Shown here: positions 1 through 10,748 of the stretch, piece by piece
How the letters are laid out: each line of letters opens with the position of its first letter
How positions within the stretch are numbered: the stretch's first letter is position 1
From: Lachnospiraceae bacterium
Lineage (GTDB): Bacteria > Bacillota > Clostridia > Lachnospirales > Lachnospiraceae
Reading direction: 5' to 3'
DNA length: 35,149 nt
Assembly: GCA_021199475.1 (NCBI GenBank)
Contig: JAJQHZ010000005.1
Span: 3,947-39,095 of the forward strand
The notes under the pieces: model-generated
Databases searched by the model: none
Told to the model about the DNA's origin: nothing
What the model saw: only the letters and a program-made list of their open reading frames with translations
Program-made: the position numbers and the translations under genes

Positions 1-207
1 GCCGAAGAGATTCCCGCCGCTTGCGGCAGGGAATCACAAGGCTCAACGAGCAGCTATGCTGCGAGTATAGCCGAAGGAATTCTCGCTGCTTGCAGCAGAG
101 AATCACAAGGCTCAGCGAGCAGCCGTGCTGCGAGTAAAGCCGAAGAGATTCCCGCCGCTTGCGGCAGGGAATCACAAGGCTCAACGAGCAGCTGTGCTGC
201 GAGTAAC
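1..207. repeat. 69-bp tandem repeat, three copies
   Basis: Three head-to-tail units start at 1, 70 and 139. Copies one and three are nearly identical and the middle copy is more diverged. Each unit holds two imperfect palindromes: one built on GATTCCC/GGGAATC around a CCGC-TTG-CGG core, and one built on GAGCAGC/GCTGCGAG. The array may begin before the window. It is not a CRISPR, because the whole 69-bp period repeats with no unique spacer. It ends 25 bp before the start codon of the next gene, so it may sit in that gene's leader. Confidence 0.9.
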
Positions 208-232
208 AATCATTCAGAAGGAGGGCTTCTTC

Positions 233-736
233 GTGCGTTCGTTTCAGATCCAGGACAATCTGGGATTTATGAAAAAACTTCTGACCGGAAATGATTTTGA
301 TGCATTTCTGCTCTCGGAGGCGTCCATTACTACATTCGCCACGTTTCAGATTGACGGGACCTTCCATGCGGAGTTTCTGCCCGCCGCGGAGGCAGAGACA
401 CTCACCGATGAAACGTCCGGCTATACGCTCTGGAAACGGGTGCGTCCCTTCTTTCTTGAACTGACGAGAGGAAAAAATACGCCGCTCCGGTTCCGTATTG
501 TTTTCCGCCTTGCCCCGCACAATGTCGAAAAGCTGATTGCGCAGAGCGGCCTGTCTGTTCGCTCAGAGCAAATCAACGGCCTGTTTCTGAACATCCACTT
601 CGATGGAGAGGCACTCACCTGCGTGAGCGGAACTTCGATGAATGTTTTCACGCTCGACAAGACGCTCGAGCACGCCTGGGACGAAATGCTGCAAAAGTTT
701 TTCCTGCAAAAACGGATTCCGTTCCTGCTCGATTAA
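233..736 (+). CDS. DUF5721-type protein of unknown function
   Basis: A 167-residue soluble protein with no signal peptide or membrane segment. The reading frame is open further upstream, but that part only translates the 69-bp repeats. The GTG at 233 has an AAGGAGGG ribosome site about 7 nt upstream, so it is the likely start. The protein has the features I associate with the DUF5721 family of Lachnospiraceae: an early LLSEAS motif, a central segment around FRIVFRLAPHNVE, and a C-terminal FTLDKTLEHAWDEM motif. The function of that family is not known to me. It is read toward htpG, but htpG has its own promoter, so the two are probably separate units. The family name rests on recollection of the motifs. 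Confidence 0.75.
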   Translation: MRSFQIQDNLGFMKKLLTGNDFDAFLLSEASITTFATFQIDGTFHAEFLPAAEAETLTDETSGYTLWKRVRPFFLELTRGKNTPLRFRIVFRLAPHNVEKLIAQSGLSVRSEQINGLFLNIHFDGEALTCVSGTSMNVFTLDKTLEHAWDEMLQKFFLQKRIPFLLD

Positions 737-832
737 AGCTGCCGCCATTTGTCGTCAGACCCGAAGCACATAGAACAAAGCCGCGAACATCCAAGACACG
801 TGGCAAACTGATTTTTGCAAATCAATCATTTG

Positions 833-859
833 TTAGCACTCACTAAAAATGAGTGCTAA
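833..859 (+). promoter_or_regulatory. CIRCE operator (HrcA binding site)
   Basis: A perfect match to the CIRCE consensus: TTAGCACTC, a 9-bp spacer, then GAGTGCTAA. It ends 7 bp before the -35 box of the htpG promoter. CIRCE is the operator of the heat-shock repressor HrcA and is classically found before groESL and the hrcA-grpE-dnaK operon. Its position here implies heat-inducible, HrcA-repressed htpG. Confidence 0.95.
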
Positions 860-866
860 TTTTTTC

Positions 867-895
867 TTGACATTTCCTGATTACGGTATTATTAT
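867..895 (+). promoter_or_regulatory. htpG promoter (sigma-A type)
   Basis: TTGACA at 867-872, a 17-bp spacer, then TATTAT at 890-895. Transcription would start near 902, leaving a leader of about 138 nt before the htpG ATG. I recognise no known riboswitch in that leader. Confidence 0.85.
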
Positions 896-1039
896 GTTCT
901 CAGTTTTGCAAAAGACTCCATCAACGGACGTTTCTACGGAACCATTTTGCACCCTGCGGCAGCTGCACGGATTGCCCAGGTTCAAAAGCAAAAGAACATA
1001 AAACCAATCATAAACAAACAAAAATAAGGAGTGATTCAA

Positions 1040-3382
1040 ATGAGCAAGAAAACCGGAAGTCTTTCCATCAACAGTGAGAACATTTTTCCTATTATTAAAA
1101 AGTGGCTGTATTCGGACCACGACATCTTTGTCCGTGAGATGATTTCGAACGGCTGCGATGCCATCACGAAGCTGGAGAAGCTGGAGGTCATGGGCGAGTA
1201 CACCTTCCCGGAGGACTACAAGAAACGCATTCAGGTCATCGTAAATCCGGAGGAGAAGACACTGAAGTTCATTGATTCCGGTCTCGGCATGACCGCGGAT
1301 GAGGTTGAGGAGTACATCACGCAGATCGCGTTCTCCGGAGCGACGGATTTCGTTGAGAAATATAAAGGCAAGACGACGGACGATGAGATCATCGGTCATT
1401 TCGGCCTGGGCTTCTATTCCGCGTTCATGGTGGCGGACGAGGTACACATTGATACGCTTTCCTATCAGAAGGACGCAAAGCCGGTTCACTGGGAATGCGA
1501 CGGCGGCACGGAGTATTCGATGGAGGAAGGCACCCGCGATGTGGTCGGCACCGAGATCACTCTGTTTCTCTCTGAGGACTGCCTGGAATTCGCGAATGAA
1601 TACCGGATGCGCGAGGTGATTGAGAAGTACTGCTCTTTCATGCCGGTGCAGATTTCCCTTTCAAAGGCAAATGCCGAGCAGGAATATGAGACCATTGATG
1701 AGAGTGAGCTGCGCGAGGACGATGTCATTGTGGAGCGCATCCATGAGGACGCAAAGACGGAGGAAAAAGAGAACGAGAACGGCGAGAAGGAAACCGTTGA
1801 GGTGTCTCCGGCCCGCGACCGCGTGAAGATCAACAAACGCCCGGTTTCCTTAAGTGACACGCATCCGCTCTGGACCAAGCATCCGAACGACTGCACTGCT
1901 GAAGAGTACAAGGAGTTCTACCGCAAGGTGTTCCAGGATTACAAGGAGCCGCTGTTCTGGATCCATCTGAATATGGATTATCCGTTCAACCTCAAGGGCA
2001 TCCTTTACTTCCCGAAGATCAATACGGAGTACGATTCCATCGAAGGTACGATTAAGCTGTACAACAATCAGGTGTTCATCGCCGACAATATCAAGGAAGT
2101 CATTCCGGAATTCCTGATGCTCCTGAAGGGCGTGATCGACTGCCCGGATCTGCCGCTGAATGTTTCCAGAAGCGCGCTGCAGAATGACGGCTTTGTGAAA
2201 AAGATTTCCGATTATATTACAAAGAAGGTTGCGGACAAGCTGACCGGTATGTGCAAGACCGACCGGGAAAGCTATGAGAAATACTGGGACGACATCAGCC
2301 CGTTCATCAAGTATGGCTGCATCAAGGACAGCAAGTTCGACGAGAAGGTCAGTGACTACATTCTCTACAAGGACATTGACGGCAAATACCAGAAGCTGGA
2401 AGATCTCTTAAAAGCCGCCGAGGATGCGAAGGCCGCAGCAGAAAACGGAGCAGATGAGACCGTAGAGACTGCGGAAACCGTCGAAAGCGAAGTCGTAGAG
2501 GGTGAGGTTGTAGAAGGCGAAGCTGCAGAGCAAGCCGAAGCCGCTGGCAGCGCAGACGAAGTTGTCGATGCGGCTCAGACCGTCGACAGCGCAAATACGG
2601 AAGCTAGCGTGGAAGCGGCGGAAGGCGCAGATGCCGAGGCTGCAGGTGAGTCAGCAGGCGATGCAGACGCAAATGCTTCCGGTGAAACTGCAGATGCGGC
2701 TGAGAAAACTGCGGATGAGACCGTAGAAGCAGCGGATGCTGAGACCGTGGATGATGAGGATGCGGAAGAAAAAGAACCGGAAAAGACGACCATCTACTAC
2801 GTAACGGATGATGTTCAGCAGAGCCAGTACATCAATCTGTTCCGTGAGTCCGGCCTGAACGCAGTCATCCTGAAGCACAACATTGACGCGCCGTTCATCT
2901 CTCATGTGGAGCAGAAGAATGAAAAGGTGAAATTTGAGCGCATTGATGCCGATGTGACGGATACCGTAAAGGAAGAGACCGATGCGGAATCCCTGAAGGA
3001 GACCACCGATGCGCTGACTGAGATATTCCGCAAAGCGCTTGGCAAGGAGAAGCTCGATGTCAAGGTAGAGAAGCTGAAGAATGAGAACATCTCTTCTATG
3101 ATCACGCTCTCTGAGGAAAGCCGCCGCATGCAGGATATGATGAAGATGTATAATATGTACGGCATGGATCCGTCGATGTTCGGAAACGATGAAACCCTCG
3201 TGCTGAACGCGAACAACAAGCTCGTCCAGTACATCCTTGAAAACAAGGATTCTGAAAATGTTCCGATGTTCTGCGAGCAGCTCTACGATCTGGCCATGAT
3301 CGCCCACAAGCCGCTGCAGCCGGAAGAGATGACAAAATTCATCGCGAGAAGCAATGAGATTCTGATGAAGCTGGCACAGTAA
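1040..3382 (+). CDS. htpG: Molecular chaperone HtpG (Hsp90) with acidic insertion
   Basis: Bacterial Hsp90, an ATP-driven cytosolic chaperone dimer. The ATG at 1040 is preceded by TAAGGAG with an 8-nt gap; a GTG three codons earlier overlaps this ribosome site. The N-terminal GHKL ATPase domain shows REMISNGCDA (E33, N37), FIDSGLGM (D79) and GHFGLGFYS (120-128). The middle domain carries the conserved PLNVSRSALQ, and the C-terminal dimerisation region ends at residue 780. E. coli HtpG is 624 residues. The excess is mainly an Ala/Glu/Asp-rich stretch at about residues 459-580, without aromatic residues, between the two halves of the middle domain; folded sequence resumes at TTIYYVTDD. A CIRCE operator and strong promoter precede it, and a bidirectional terminator follows. 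Confidence 0.97.
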   Translation: MSKKTGSLSINSENIFPIIKKWLYSDHDIFVREMISNGCDAITKLEKLEVMGEYTFPEDYKKRIQVIVNPEEKTLKFIDSGLGMTADEVEEYITQIAFSGATDFVEKYKGKTTDDEIIGHFGLGFYSAFMVADEVHIDTLSYQKDAKPVHWECDGGTEYSMEEGTRDVVGTEITLFLSEDCLEFANEYRMREVIEKYCSFMPVQISLSKANAEQEYETIDESELREDDVIVERIHEDAKTEEKENENGEKETVEVSPARDRVKINKRPVSLSDTHPLWTKHPNDCTAEEYKEFYRKVFQDYKEPLFWIHLNMDYPFNLKGILYFPKINTEYDSIEGTIKLYNNQVFIADNIKEVIPEFLMLLKGVIDCPDLPLNVSRSALQNDGFVKKISDYITKKVADKLTGMCKTDRESYEKYWDDISPFIKYGCIKDSKFDEKVSDYILYKDIDGKYQKLEDLLKAAEDAKAAAENGADETVETAETVESEVVEGEVVEGEAAEQAEAAGSADEVVDAAQTVDSANTEASVEAAEGADAEAAGESAGDADANASGETADAAEKTADETVEAADAETVDDEDAEEKEPEKTTIYYVTDDVQQSQYINLFRESGLNAVILKHNIDAPFISHVEQKNEKVKFERIDADVTDTVKEETDAESLKETTDALTEIFRKALGKEKLDVKVEKLKNENISSMITLSEESRRMQDMMKMYNMYGMDPSMFGNDETLVLNANNKLVQYILENKDSENVPMFCEQLYDLAMIAHKPLQPEEMTKFIARSNEILMKLAQ

Positions 3383-3387
3383 TGCGC

Positions 3388-3514
3388 GGGCTGCGTCCGG
3401 CTGCAGCCGGAAAACTCCTTACGCAGCCCTGTGCAATCGGATAGGGGGAGTTCTCTCACCCTATCCGCTGTGCCAGGCGCGAGCAGCGAAGCTGCTAATT
3501 TCCTCTCGCGCCTG
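3388..3514. other. Cluster of three intergenic hairpins
   Basis: Three separate inverted repeats lie between htpG and its terminator. At 3388-3429 GGGCTGCGT pairs with ACGCAGCCC around an inner CCGGCTGCAGCCGG. At 3438-3467 CGGATAGGG pairs with CCCTATCCG. At 3474-3514 CAGGCGCGAG pairs with CTCGCGCCTG around an inner AGCAGC/GCTGCT stem. None has a T-run. The core of the first (about 3396-3430) recurs at 11796-11832. Confidence 0.75.
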
Positions 3515-3520
3515 TGTACA

Positions 3521-3564
3521 TAAAAATGAGCCAGAAGGGCAAAACCTCCCGGCTCATTTTTTAT
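3521..3564. terminator. Bidirectional terminator between htpG and atpC
   Basis: AATGAGCC and GGCTCATT flank a G/C-rich loop segment. The + strand continues into a run of six Ts, and the complement also ends in five Ts. The hairpin therefore suits both htpG and the convergent atp operon. Confidence 0.85.
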
Positions 3565-3574
3565 TATTTTCCTT

Positions 3575-3976
3575 TTACTGCTTCACACTCAGACGCACGA
3601 GTGCCCGGTGCAGCTTTGCTGTCGCATTCGCGTATTCCTGATCCGTCAGGCCCTGCCGGGAGAGCCGCTCTTCGGCGCGTTTTTTCGCTTCCTCGGCGCG
3701 GTCTTTATCGATATCCTCTTTCCACTCCCAGGTGGTGGCAAGGACACGGCAGGTGCCATCCATGACGGAGAGCATGCCGCCGATGCAGGCCGCATAGCGC
3801 GTAGTGCCATCTTCAAATACGACGTGCGCCTCGCCCATGCCAATCGCGGTACAGAAATTGCAGTGTCCCGCAAGGACCGCCAGATCGCCCGTAATCGTCC
3901 GGCAGACCAGGCGCTCAGCGTCCCCCTCAAAGAGCAGGCCGTCCGGCGTTCCGATTCTCAGTGGAAAACTACTCAT
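3575..3976 (-). CDS. atpC: ATP synthase epsilon subunit
   Basis: Epsilon subunit of the F1 central stalk, 133 residues, the usual length. The chosen ATG (complement of 3974-3976) has AAAGGAG 7 nt upstream; the frame is open for 17 more codons but without a ribosome site. The N-terminal beta-sandwich shows the family features FEGDAERLVCRTITGDLAVL and a following GHCNF segment. The C-terminal helical hairpin, which in this family regulates ATPase activity, is present from about residue 85 and is rich in Glu/Lys/Arg. It is the last gene of the operon, about 170 bp after atpD and just before the shared terminator. Confidence 0.95.
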   Translation of the reverse strand: MSSFPLRIGTPDGLLFEGDAERLVCRTITGDLAVLAGHCNFCTAIGMGEAHVVFEDGTTRYAACIGGMLSVMDGTCRVLATTWEWKEDIDKDRAEEAKKRAEERLSRQGLTDQEYANATAKLHRALVRLSVKQ

Positions 3977-4145
3977 AAGTCGTCTCCTTTCTCCATATAC
4001 TTTCGATTGCGCATACGGTACGCCCATCCCGCCTCATTTTCTGATGCGGAATGCAAACCATACCCTTTTTGTCGGCTGACACGGGATGCTCTGTAAGAAA
4101 TGTGTCCCGAACCGCCAAATGGCTTCCATCGCGCAATATCCAAAG

Positions 4146-5540
<1,395 letters not shown>

Positions 5541-5573
5541 TTATACCTCCAATCCTGCCATTCATTACTGCTT

Positions 5574-5648
5574 TCCAATTCTGCATCCATCGCCGTTTTT
5601 CGATTCTGCATTCATCGGCATTTTCCAATTCCGCATTCATCGGCCGGA
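5574..5648. repeat. 25-bp tandem repeat in the atpG-atpD gap
   Basis: Three imperfect copies of a unit containing ATTCTGCATTCATCGGC occur at a 25-bp spacing; the ATTC(T/C)GCA core begins at 5578, 5603 and 5628. They lie inside the atp operon, between the atpG stop and the atpD start, and would be transcribed into the mRNA. Confidence 0.8.
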
Positions 5649-5738
5649 ACAGCTTCACTCCCTCGCAGCAATCAATGACATTGGCATTGTCCTGATGATT
5701 CTGATTATTCTGAAAATCAGCAGACAATGCTCCGGCTG

Positions 5739-6743
5739 TTATACGCCTTCCGCACCTGCGACAATCTCGGTGATCTCTGTCGTAATGCTTGCCTGACGCG
5801 CCCGGTTGTAGCTCAGATTCAGCTTCTCGATCATTTCCTCCGCGTTGCTCGTCGCAGCCTCCATCGCGTTGCGTCTGGCCGCCAGCTCACTGGCAACGGA
5901 ATCACAGACGCCGCCGTAAATGAATCCGCCCAGATATTCCGGAACGATCGCATCGAACACCTCCGAGCTGTCCGGCTCATACAGAATCAGGTTCCGGATG
6001 GGTTTCTTCGGGCTGTCCCCGGAAGATGCGTCTGCGGCAGCGGAACCTGCATCCGGGGCATCGGCCGATAACGATCCATGGCTTTCCAGATCGGTAAGCG
6101 GAAGCATCGGATAAATCTCAGCGCGCTGCGACAGCATAGAAACAAACTCGGTGTAGCACAATTCAATGTGCCCGAAACGTCCTTCGCGATATTCCTTGCA
6201 GAGCAGACGTGCGATCTCAAAGCAGTCCGCCACAGAAATGTCAGCGACTGTCGCGAAATCCTCGGTCAGAATCTCGACCCCCCGGCGTTTAAAATACTCC
6301 ACCGCCTTTTTCCCGACAGGAAGCACCACATAATTGCTGCCCGCTGACGCTCCGCCATTCGCGTCTGTCTGGCTGGCGGCATGCTCCGCGGCATCCGCTT
6401 CCAGCCGTTTAAAAATATTGGAATTATAGCCGCCGGCCAAACCCCGGTCTCCGGCAATCACCACGTAACAATACCGGTCAGTTGTCCCGGCCGCGGCGGA
6501 AGCGCTTCCCTTCGCGGATGAACCGGCAGCCGGTTTTGCGTACACAGAAGAAAAATCCGTATTTCCCTCCGCGATATCCACCAGTGTCTGATGAAGCTCT
6601 CTGAAATAAGGACGGCACTCATCGGACCGTTCCTTTGCCCGGCGCAGCTTGGAGGATGCTACAAGTTCCATCGCTTTGGTAATCTGCATCGTGCTCTGGA
6701 CACTCTTAATGCGCAGCTTTACCGCTTTCATATTTGCAGCCAT
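5739..6743 (-). CDS. atpG: ATP synthase gamma subunit with low-complexity insertions
   Basis: Gamma subunit, the rotating shaft of F1. The N-terminal helix (MKAVKLRIKSVQSTMQITKAM) and the C-terminal helix (RRNAMEAATSNAEEMIEKL and on) are well conserved. The start has GGGAGG 6 nt upstream. At 334 residues it is about 45 longer than the usual 285-290. The extra length lies in three Ala/Ser/Gly/Asp-rich stretches at about residues 67-90, 119-137 and 221-249, all in the globular domain between the two helices. They look like surface-loop expansions compatible with function, since the coiled coil is unaffected. Confidence 0.95.
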   Translation of the reverse strand: MAANMKAVKLRIKSVQSTMQITKAMELVASSKLRRAKERSDECRPYFRELHQTLVDIAEGNTDFSSVYAKPAAGSSAKGSASAAAGTTDRYCYVVIAGDRGLAGGYNSNIFKRLEADAAEHAASQTDANGGASAGSNYVVLPVGKKAVEYFKRRGVEILTEDFATVADISVADCFEIARLLCKEYREGRFGHIELCYTEFVSMLSQRAEIYPMLPLTDLESHGSLSADAPDAGSAAADASSGDSPKKPIRNLILYEPDSSEVFDAIVPEYLGGFIYGGVCDSVASELAARRNAMEAATSNAEEMIEKLNLSYNRARQASITTEITEIVAGAEGV

Positions 6744-6869
6744 GTCGTTCCTCCCTCTTTCTAACTTATATTTTGAAGTATCCTGATGCGGAGGTCAAAA
6801 ATCCCGGATATCGCGGGTTTCTCTTCGTGAAGCACGTTCGTATTCCTGGCTTTTGACCCTTGCATCCTG

Positions 6870-8411
6870 TCATTTACCGGTCCTTGTATTGAGGAACTGT
6901 TCGGTGTATTCCTGCAGCGCCTGCTTCAGATTCTCCTCGGTCTCGGCCTCAAACTTCCCGGTCTCACGGATGGCCTGCATCGCCGCCGCGCCCTGCGCGT
7001 TTGTATCCAGGAACGGATACAATCCGGCCTCATAATCGCGGACATCACTCGTCTTAACCGGAGCGAGGATTCCCTTATTCACCGCATACAAAATCGCTAC
7101 CTGCTTCTCCACCGGAATCGGTGAATTCTGGTTCTGCTTGAACACCTCTACCAGACGTTCGCCCTGATCCAGACGGGATTTCGTATCTGCGTCAAGGTCG
7201 GAGCCAAACTGCGCGAAGCTCTGCAGCTCGCGGTACTGAGAATAAATCAGCTTCAATGTACCGGCTACTTTTTTCATTGCCTTGATCTGCGCGTTGCCGC
7301 CGACACGGGATACGGAGATGCCAGGGTTCACCGCCGGCATGACACCGGAGTGGAACAGCTCGGTCTCCAGGAAAATCTGGCCGTCCGTGATGGAGATCAC
7401 GTTCGTCGGGATATAAGCGGATACGTCACCCGCCTGTGTCTCAATGATCGGCAATGCGGTCAGAGAACCGCCGCCATGCGCGTCATCCAGCTTCGCCGCG
7501 CGCTCCAGCAGTCTGGAGTGCAGATAGAACACGTCGCCCGGATATGCTTCACGTCCAGGCGGCCTGCGGATCAGAAGGGAAAGTGCACGGTACGCCACCG
7601 CATGCTTGCTCAGATCATCATAAATAATCAGCACATGTTTCCCCTGATGCATAAAATATTCGCCCATCGCACAGCCGGAATACGGTGCGATATACTGCAG
7701 CGGGCTCGCCTCCGATGCGGTCGCCGCCACAATAATGGTATAGTCCATCGCCCCATTTCTGGAAAGCGTCTCAGAGAGCGAAGCTACGGTCGAGCGCTTC
7801 TGGCCGATGGCCACATAAATACAGATAACATCCTTGCCCTTCTGGTTGATAATCGTGTCGGTCGCCACCGTCGTCTTGCCGGTCTGGCGGTCGCCGATGA
7901 TCAGCTCACGCTGTCCGCGTCCGATGGGGATCATAGAGTCAATCGCCTTGATACCGGTCTGCAGCGGCTCAAATACCGGCTGCCGGTCACAGATACCGGG
8001 AGCCTGGCTTTCAATCGGTCTGTATTCCTTCGCTGTGATCGGACCCGCGCCGTCGATCGGCTGACCGAGTGCATTGACCACCCGGCCGATCAGGGCCTCG
8101 CCCACCGGAACGGACACTACCTTCCCGGTGCGTTTTACGGTCTGCCCCTCCTGAATCTTTTCTCCGGATCCAAACAAAACGATGGAAACACTGTTCTCCT
8201 CCAGGTTCTGCGCCATGCCGAAGCTGCCGTCTTCAAACTCCAGCAGCTCACCGGCCATGCAGTTCACGAGACCGCTCGCCCGGGCGATCCCATCCCCGAC
8301 AATCAGAACTGTGCCGGTCTCGTCCTGCTGGATGGCGTTCTCGTAATATTTAATCTGGCTGCGGATGACCTTTGTGATTTCTTCAGGTTTTAATTGCATG
8401 GTCTCATCCAT
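6870..8411 (-). CDS. atpA: ATP synthase alpha subunit
   Basis: Regulatory alpha subunit of F1, 513 residues, normal length. The P-loop GDRQTGKT is at 173-180, and the arginine-finger region [10 protein letters not shown] is present. Two ATGs compete for the start. The upstream one is only 3 nt from AAGGA, and the second (giving [11 protein letters not shown]) lies 11 nt from it. The second gives the conventional N-terminus, so the first four residues may not be translated. The gene lies 26 bp after atpH and 126 bp before atpG. Confidence 0.97.
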   Translation of the reverse strand: MDETMQLKPEEITKVIRSQIKYYENAIQQDETGTVLIVGDGIARASGLVNCMAGELLEFEDGSFGMAQNLEENSVSIVLFGSGEKIQEGQTVKRTGKVVSVPVGEALIGRVVNALGQPIDGAGPITAKEYRPIESQAPGICDRQPVFEPLQTGIKAIDSMIPIGRGQRELIIGDRQTGKTTVATDTIINQKGKDVICIYVAIGQKRSTVASLSETLSRNGAMDYTIIVAATASEASPLQYIAPYSGCAMGEYFMHQGKHVLIIYDDLSKHAVAYRALSLLIRRPPGREAYPGDVFYLHSRLLERAAKLDDAHGGGSLTALPIIETQAGDVSAYIPTNVISITDGQIFLETELFHSGVMPAVNPGISVSRVGGNAQIKAMKKVAGTLKLIYSQYRELQSFAQFGSDLDADTKSRLDQGERLVEVFKQNQNSPIPVEKQVAILYAVNKGILAPVKTSDVRDYEAGLYPFLDTNAQGAAAMQAIRETGKFEAETEENLKQALQEYTEQFLNTRTGK

Positions 8412-8437
8412 CCTTAATTTGATGATTGTTTTAAAAA

Positions 8438-8977
8438 TTACAGTACGACTTCACTCAGCTTTCTGGAAATGCCGGAAATACGCCCCTGCACGGTACCGTC
8501 GAGCTGTTTACCCTCGATCTCCACGCGAAGCCCCGCCATCACAGAAGGATCAATCCTCTGTGACAGACAGATCGTTTTTCCGCTTTGCTTTTCCAGTTTT
8601 TCCTTCAAAGCCGCCGTCTGTGCGTCATCCAGCGGCACCGCGCTGATGACTACAGCCTCAGCTATGTTGTGGTCCGCGTTGTAACGCCGCGTAAATTCCT
8701 CACAGCATCCCGCATATTCCCGCAGAATGCCTTTTTCACACAACAGCTTTAAAAAGCTCACCAGATACCGCTCCGCCTGACTGCCAAACGCGGCCTCGAT
8801 CAGATCGATCCGTTCTTTTTTCGCAATCGACGGCTCGCACAGCAGAGCCAGGTAATCCGGATTCTGCGCGAATAACTCACGCACCTGGATCATCTGCTCC
8901 CGGATCGGTTCCGTAAGCGTCTCCTCGGCGGCGAGCTCATACAGGCTGCCGCCATACACTCTGGCAGTCTGTGTCAT
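8438..8977 (-). CDS. atpH: ATP synthase delta subunit
   Basis: Delta subunit (OSCP-type), 179 residues, joining the b-subunit stalk to the top of F1. Its helical N-terminal domain begins [15 protein letters not shown], and the C-terminal domain shows the conserved [19 protein letters not shown] pattern. The start codon overlaps the atpF stop as ATGA (8974-8977), so translation of the two is probably coupled. Confidence 0.95.
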   Translation of the reverse strand: MTQTARVYGGSLYELAAEETLTEPIREQMIQVRELFAQNPDYLALLCEPSIAKKERIDLIEAAFGSQAERYLVSFLKLLCEKGILREYAGCCEEFTRRYNADHNIAEAVVISAVPLDDAQTAALKEKLEKQSGKTICLSQRIDPSVMAGLRVEIEGKQLDGTVQGRISGISRKLSEVVL

Positions 8978-9477
8978 GCTCCCTCACCTACACTCGCTAT
9001 AAATTCATCAATCAGCTTCGCGTGATCCTCTTCACTGATCTCCCGCTCAATCACCTTGCCGGCGATCTCCACGGCCATGCTTCCGATCTCATCCTTGATC
9101 TCGTTCACCGCTTTCCGCTTCTCCTGCGCAATGTCGCTCTCGGCTTTCACCTTCAGCGCAGCCGCCTGCTTTGAAGCCTCGCGGATCATCTCCTCACTCT
9201 GTACAGTCGCTGTTTTCTGCGCTGTCGTGAGGATCTCATTCGCTTTCGTCTTTGCCTCCAGCATATTCTGCTCATAATCGGCCTTCATGGCAAGCGCCTC
9301 TTCCTTCGCCTTCGTGGCTTCCGAAATCTCGGCGTCCGCCGCTGCCTTGCGCTTCTCAAGAATATTATTGATCGGCTTGAACAGAAAACGTTTGATCAGA
9401 TACATCTGGATAAAAAGGTTGCAAATCTGCGCTACGAAGGTCCACGGTATCAGGCCGACTAAGTTCTGTACATCCAT
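8974..9477 (-). CDS. atpF: ATP synthase b subunit
   Basis: Peripheral-stalk b subunit, 167 residues. One N-terminal membrane helix (about residues 10-32) is followed by FLFKPINNILEKRK and a long charged, Ala-rich helix that forms the dimeric stator coiled coil. GGAGG precedes the start. It overlaps atpH by 4 bp and follows atpE by 63 bp, the standard order. Confidence 0.95.
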   Translation of the reverse strand: MDVQNLVGLIPWTFVAQICNLFIQMYLIKRFLFKPINNILEKRKAAADAEISEATKAKEEALAMKADYEQNMLEAKTKANEILTTAQKTATVQSEEMIREASKQAAALKVKAESDIAQEKRKAVNEIKDEIGSMAVEIAGKVIEREISEEDHAKLIDEFIASVGEGA

Positions 9478-9540
9478 GTCAGGTACCTCCTGTCCTTCTT
9501 ATGCTGTGAAAACAGAACCTCACAGCGTCTTTTACCTGAA

Positions 9541-9849
<309 letters not shown>

Positions 9850-9878
9850 TCATCTTATTCTTTCACTGTCAACTGTCC

Positions 9879-9898
9879 GCAGTCAGAAAACTGACTGC
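9879..9898. other. Hairpin between atpB and atpE
   Basis: GCAGTCAG pairs perfectly with CTGACTGC across a 4-nt loop, in the 99-bp atpB-atpE gap and about 60 nt before the atpE start. There is no T-run, so it is unlikely to be a terminator. It could protect or process the mRNA to help make the many c subunits needed per complex. Confidence 0.75.
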
Positions 9899-9918
9899 CA
9901 GTCTCTGACCACTTGCTG

Positions 9919-10677
9919 CTATCCTTCCGCTGCGTTCGCGATATAAAGCGTCGTCAGCATACAGAAAATATAGGCCTGCATGACACCGGTAAACCAGTCA
10001 AAGTATACCGACAAAATCGCCGGTATTCCGACATCCAGAAATGGTATTCGCGCCAAAACATCGCCCACCAGACCCGGAATCAGGCCGAACAATGCGCTGC
10101 TTGCCACCGCCAGGGCGGCATAGATCAGGGAATTAATAACGATGCCCGACAGAATGTTGCCGAAATGACGGCAGGCCATACTGATCGGCGTCGCAATTTC
10201 TGACAGAATATTGAACGGCGTCAGAACCGCAATCGGCTGGGTAAAGCCCTTCAGATATCCGCCAATGCCTCCTGTCTTGATTTTCTGCCAGGTAATCATG
10301 ACAAAAACGACCACCGCCCACGCAGCCTCGGTCGACAGGTCAGCGGTCGGACTCCTCAGCCCCACCAGACTGATCAGGTTCGAGACCAGACTTGTTGAAA
10401 ACAGTGCTGCTACAAATGGAATCAGATAGCGGAATGTCTCTCCCATATTGCCGATCACGAATTTATTCGCCGTCTCTACAAGCATCTCCGCGACCGCCTG
10501 CCGCTTGGAAATATTTTCCACCTTCAGATCGTGGGTCAGCCAGATGCAAAGCCCTGTGATCAGAATCATTACCAGCCAGCTGACGACCAGTGTCTCACTG
10601 ATCTGCAAATCTCCCAGAATGGGAATATTCGTGTGTATGGTAAAAAAGACTCTTGCACCTGAAATATCAACTTCCAT
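9919..10677 (-). CDS. atpB: ATP synthase a subunit
   Basis: Membrane a subunit (stator ion channel), 252 residues from the chosen ATG, which has GGAG 7 nt upstream and AAGGAGG further back. The frame is open 23 codons earlier, but that stretch looks non-coding. Several membrane helices are visible. The essential arginine is R170 in MACRHFGNILSG, the counterpart of the usual LRLFGN motif, with Cys-Arg-His replacing the common Leu-Arg-Leu. The C-terminal helix contains AYIFCMLTTLYI. It works against the AtpE ring. Confidence 0.95.
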   Translation of the reverse strand: MEVDISGARVFFTIHTNIPILGDLQISETLVVSWLVMILITGLCIWLTHDLKVENISKRQAVAEMLVETANKFVIGNMGETFRYLIPFVAALFSTSLVSNLISLVGLRSPTADLSTEAAWAVVVFVMITWQKIKTGGIGGYLKGFTQPIAVLTPFNILSEIATPISMACRHFGNILSGIVINSLIYAALAVASSALFGLIPGLVGDVLARIPFLDVGIPAILSVYFDWFTGVMQAYIFCMLTTLYIANAAEG

Positions 10678-10748
10678 AACGTTTCTCCACCTCCTTGCCG
10701 GCTGAATTTTATAATTTGAACAGATTCGTGACTCAGCCGCGTTCACGT

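Noticed and set aside
1-207. CRISPR array
   Set aside because: The whole 69-bp unit repeats and there are no unique spacers or cas genes.
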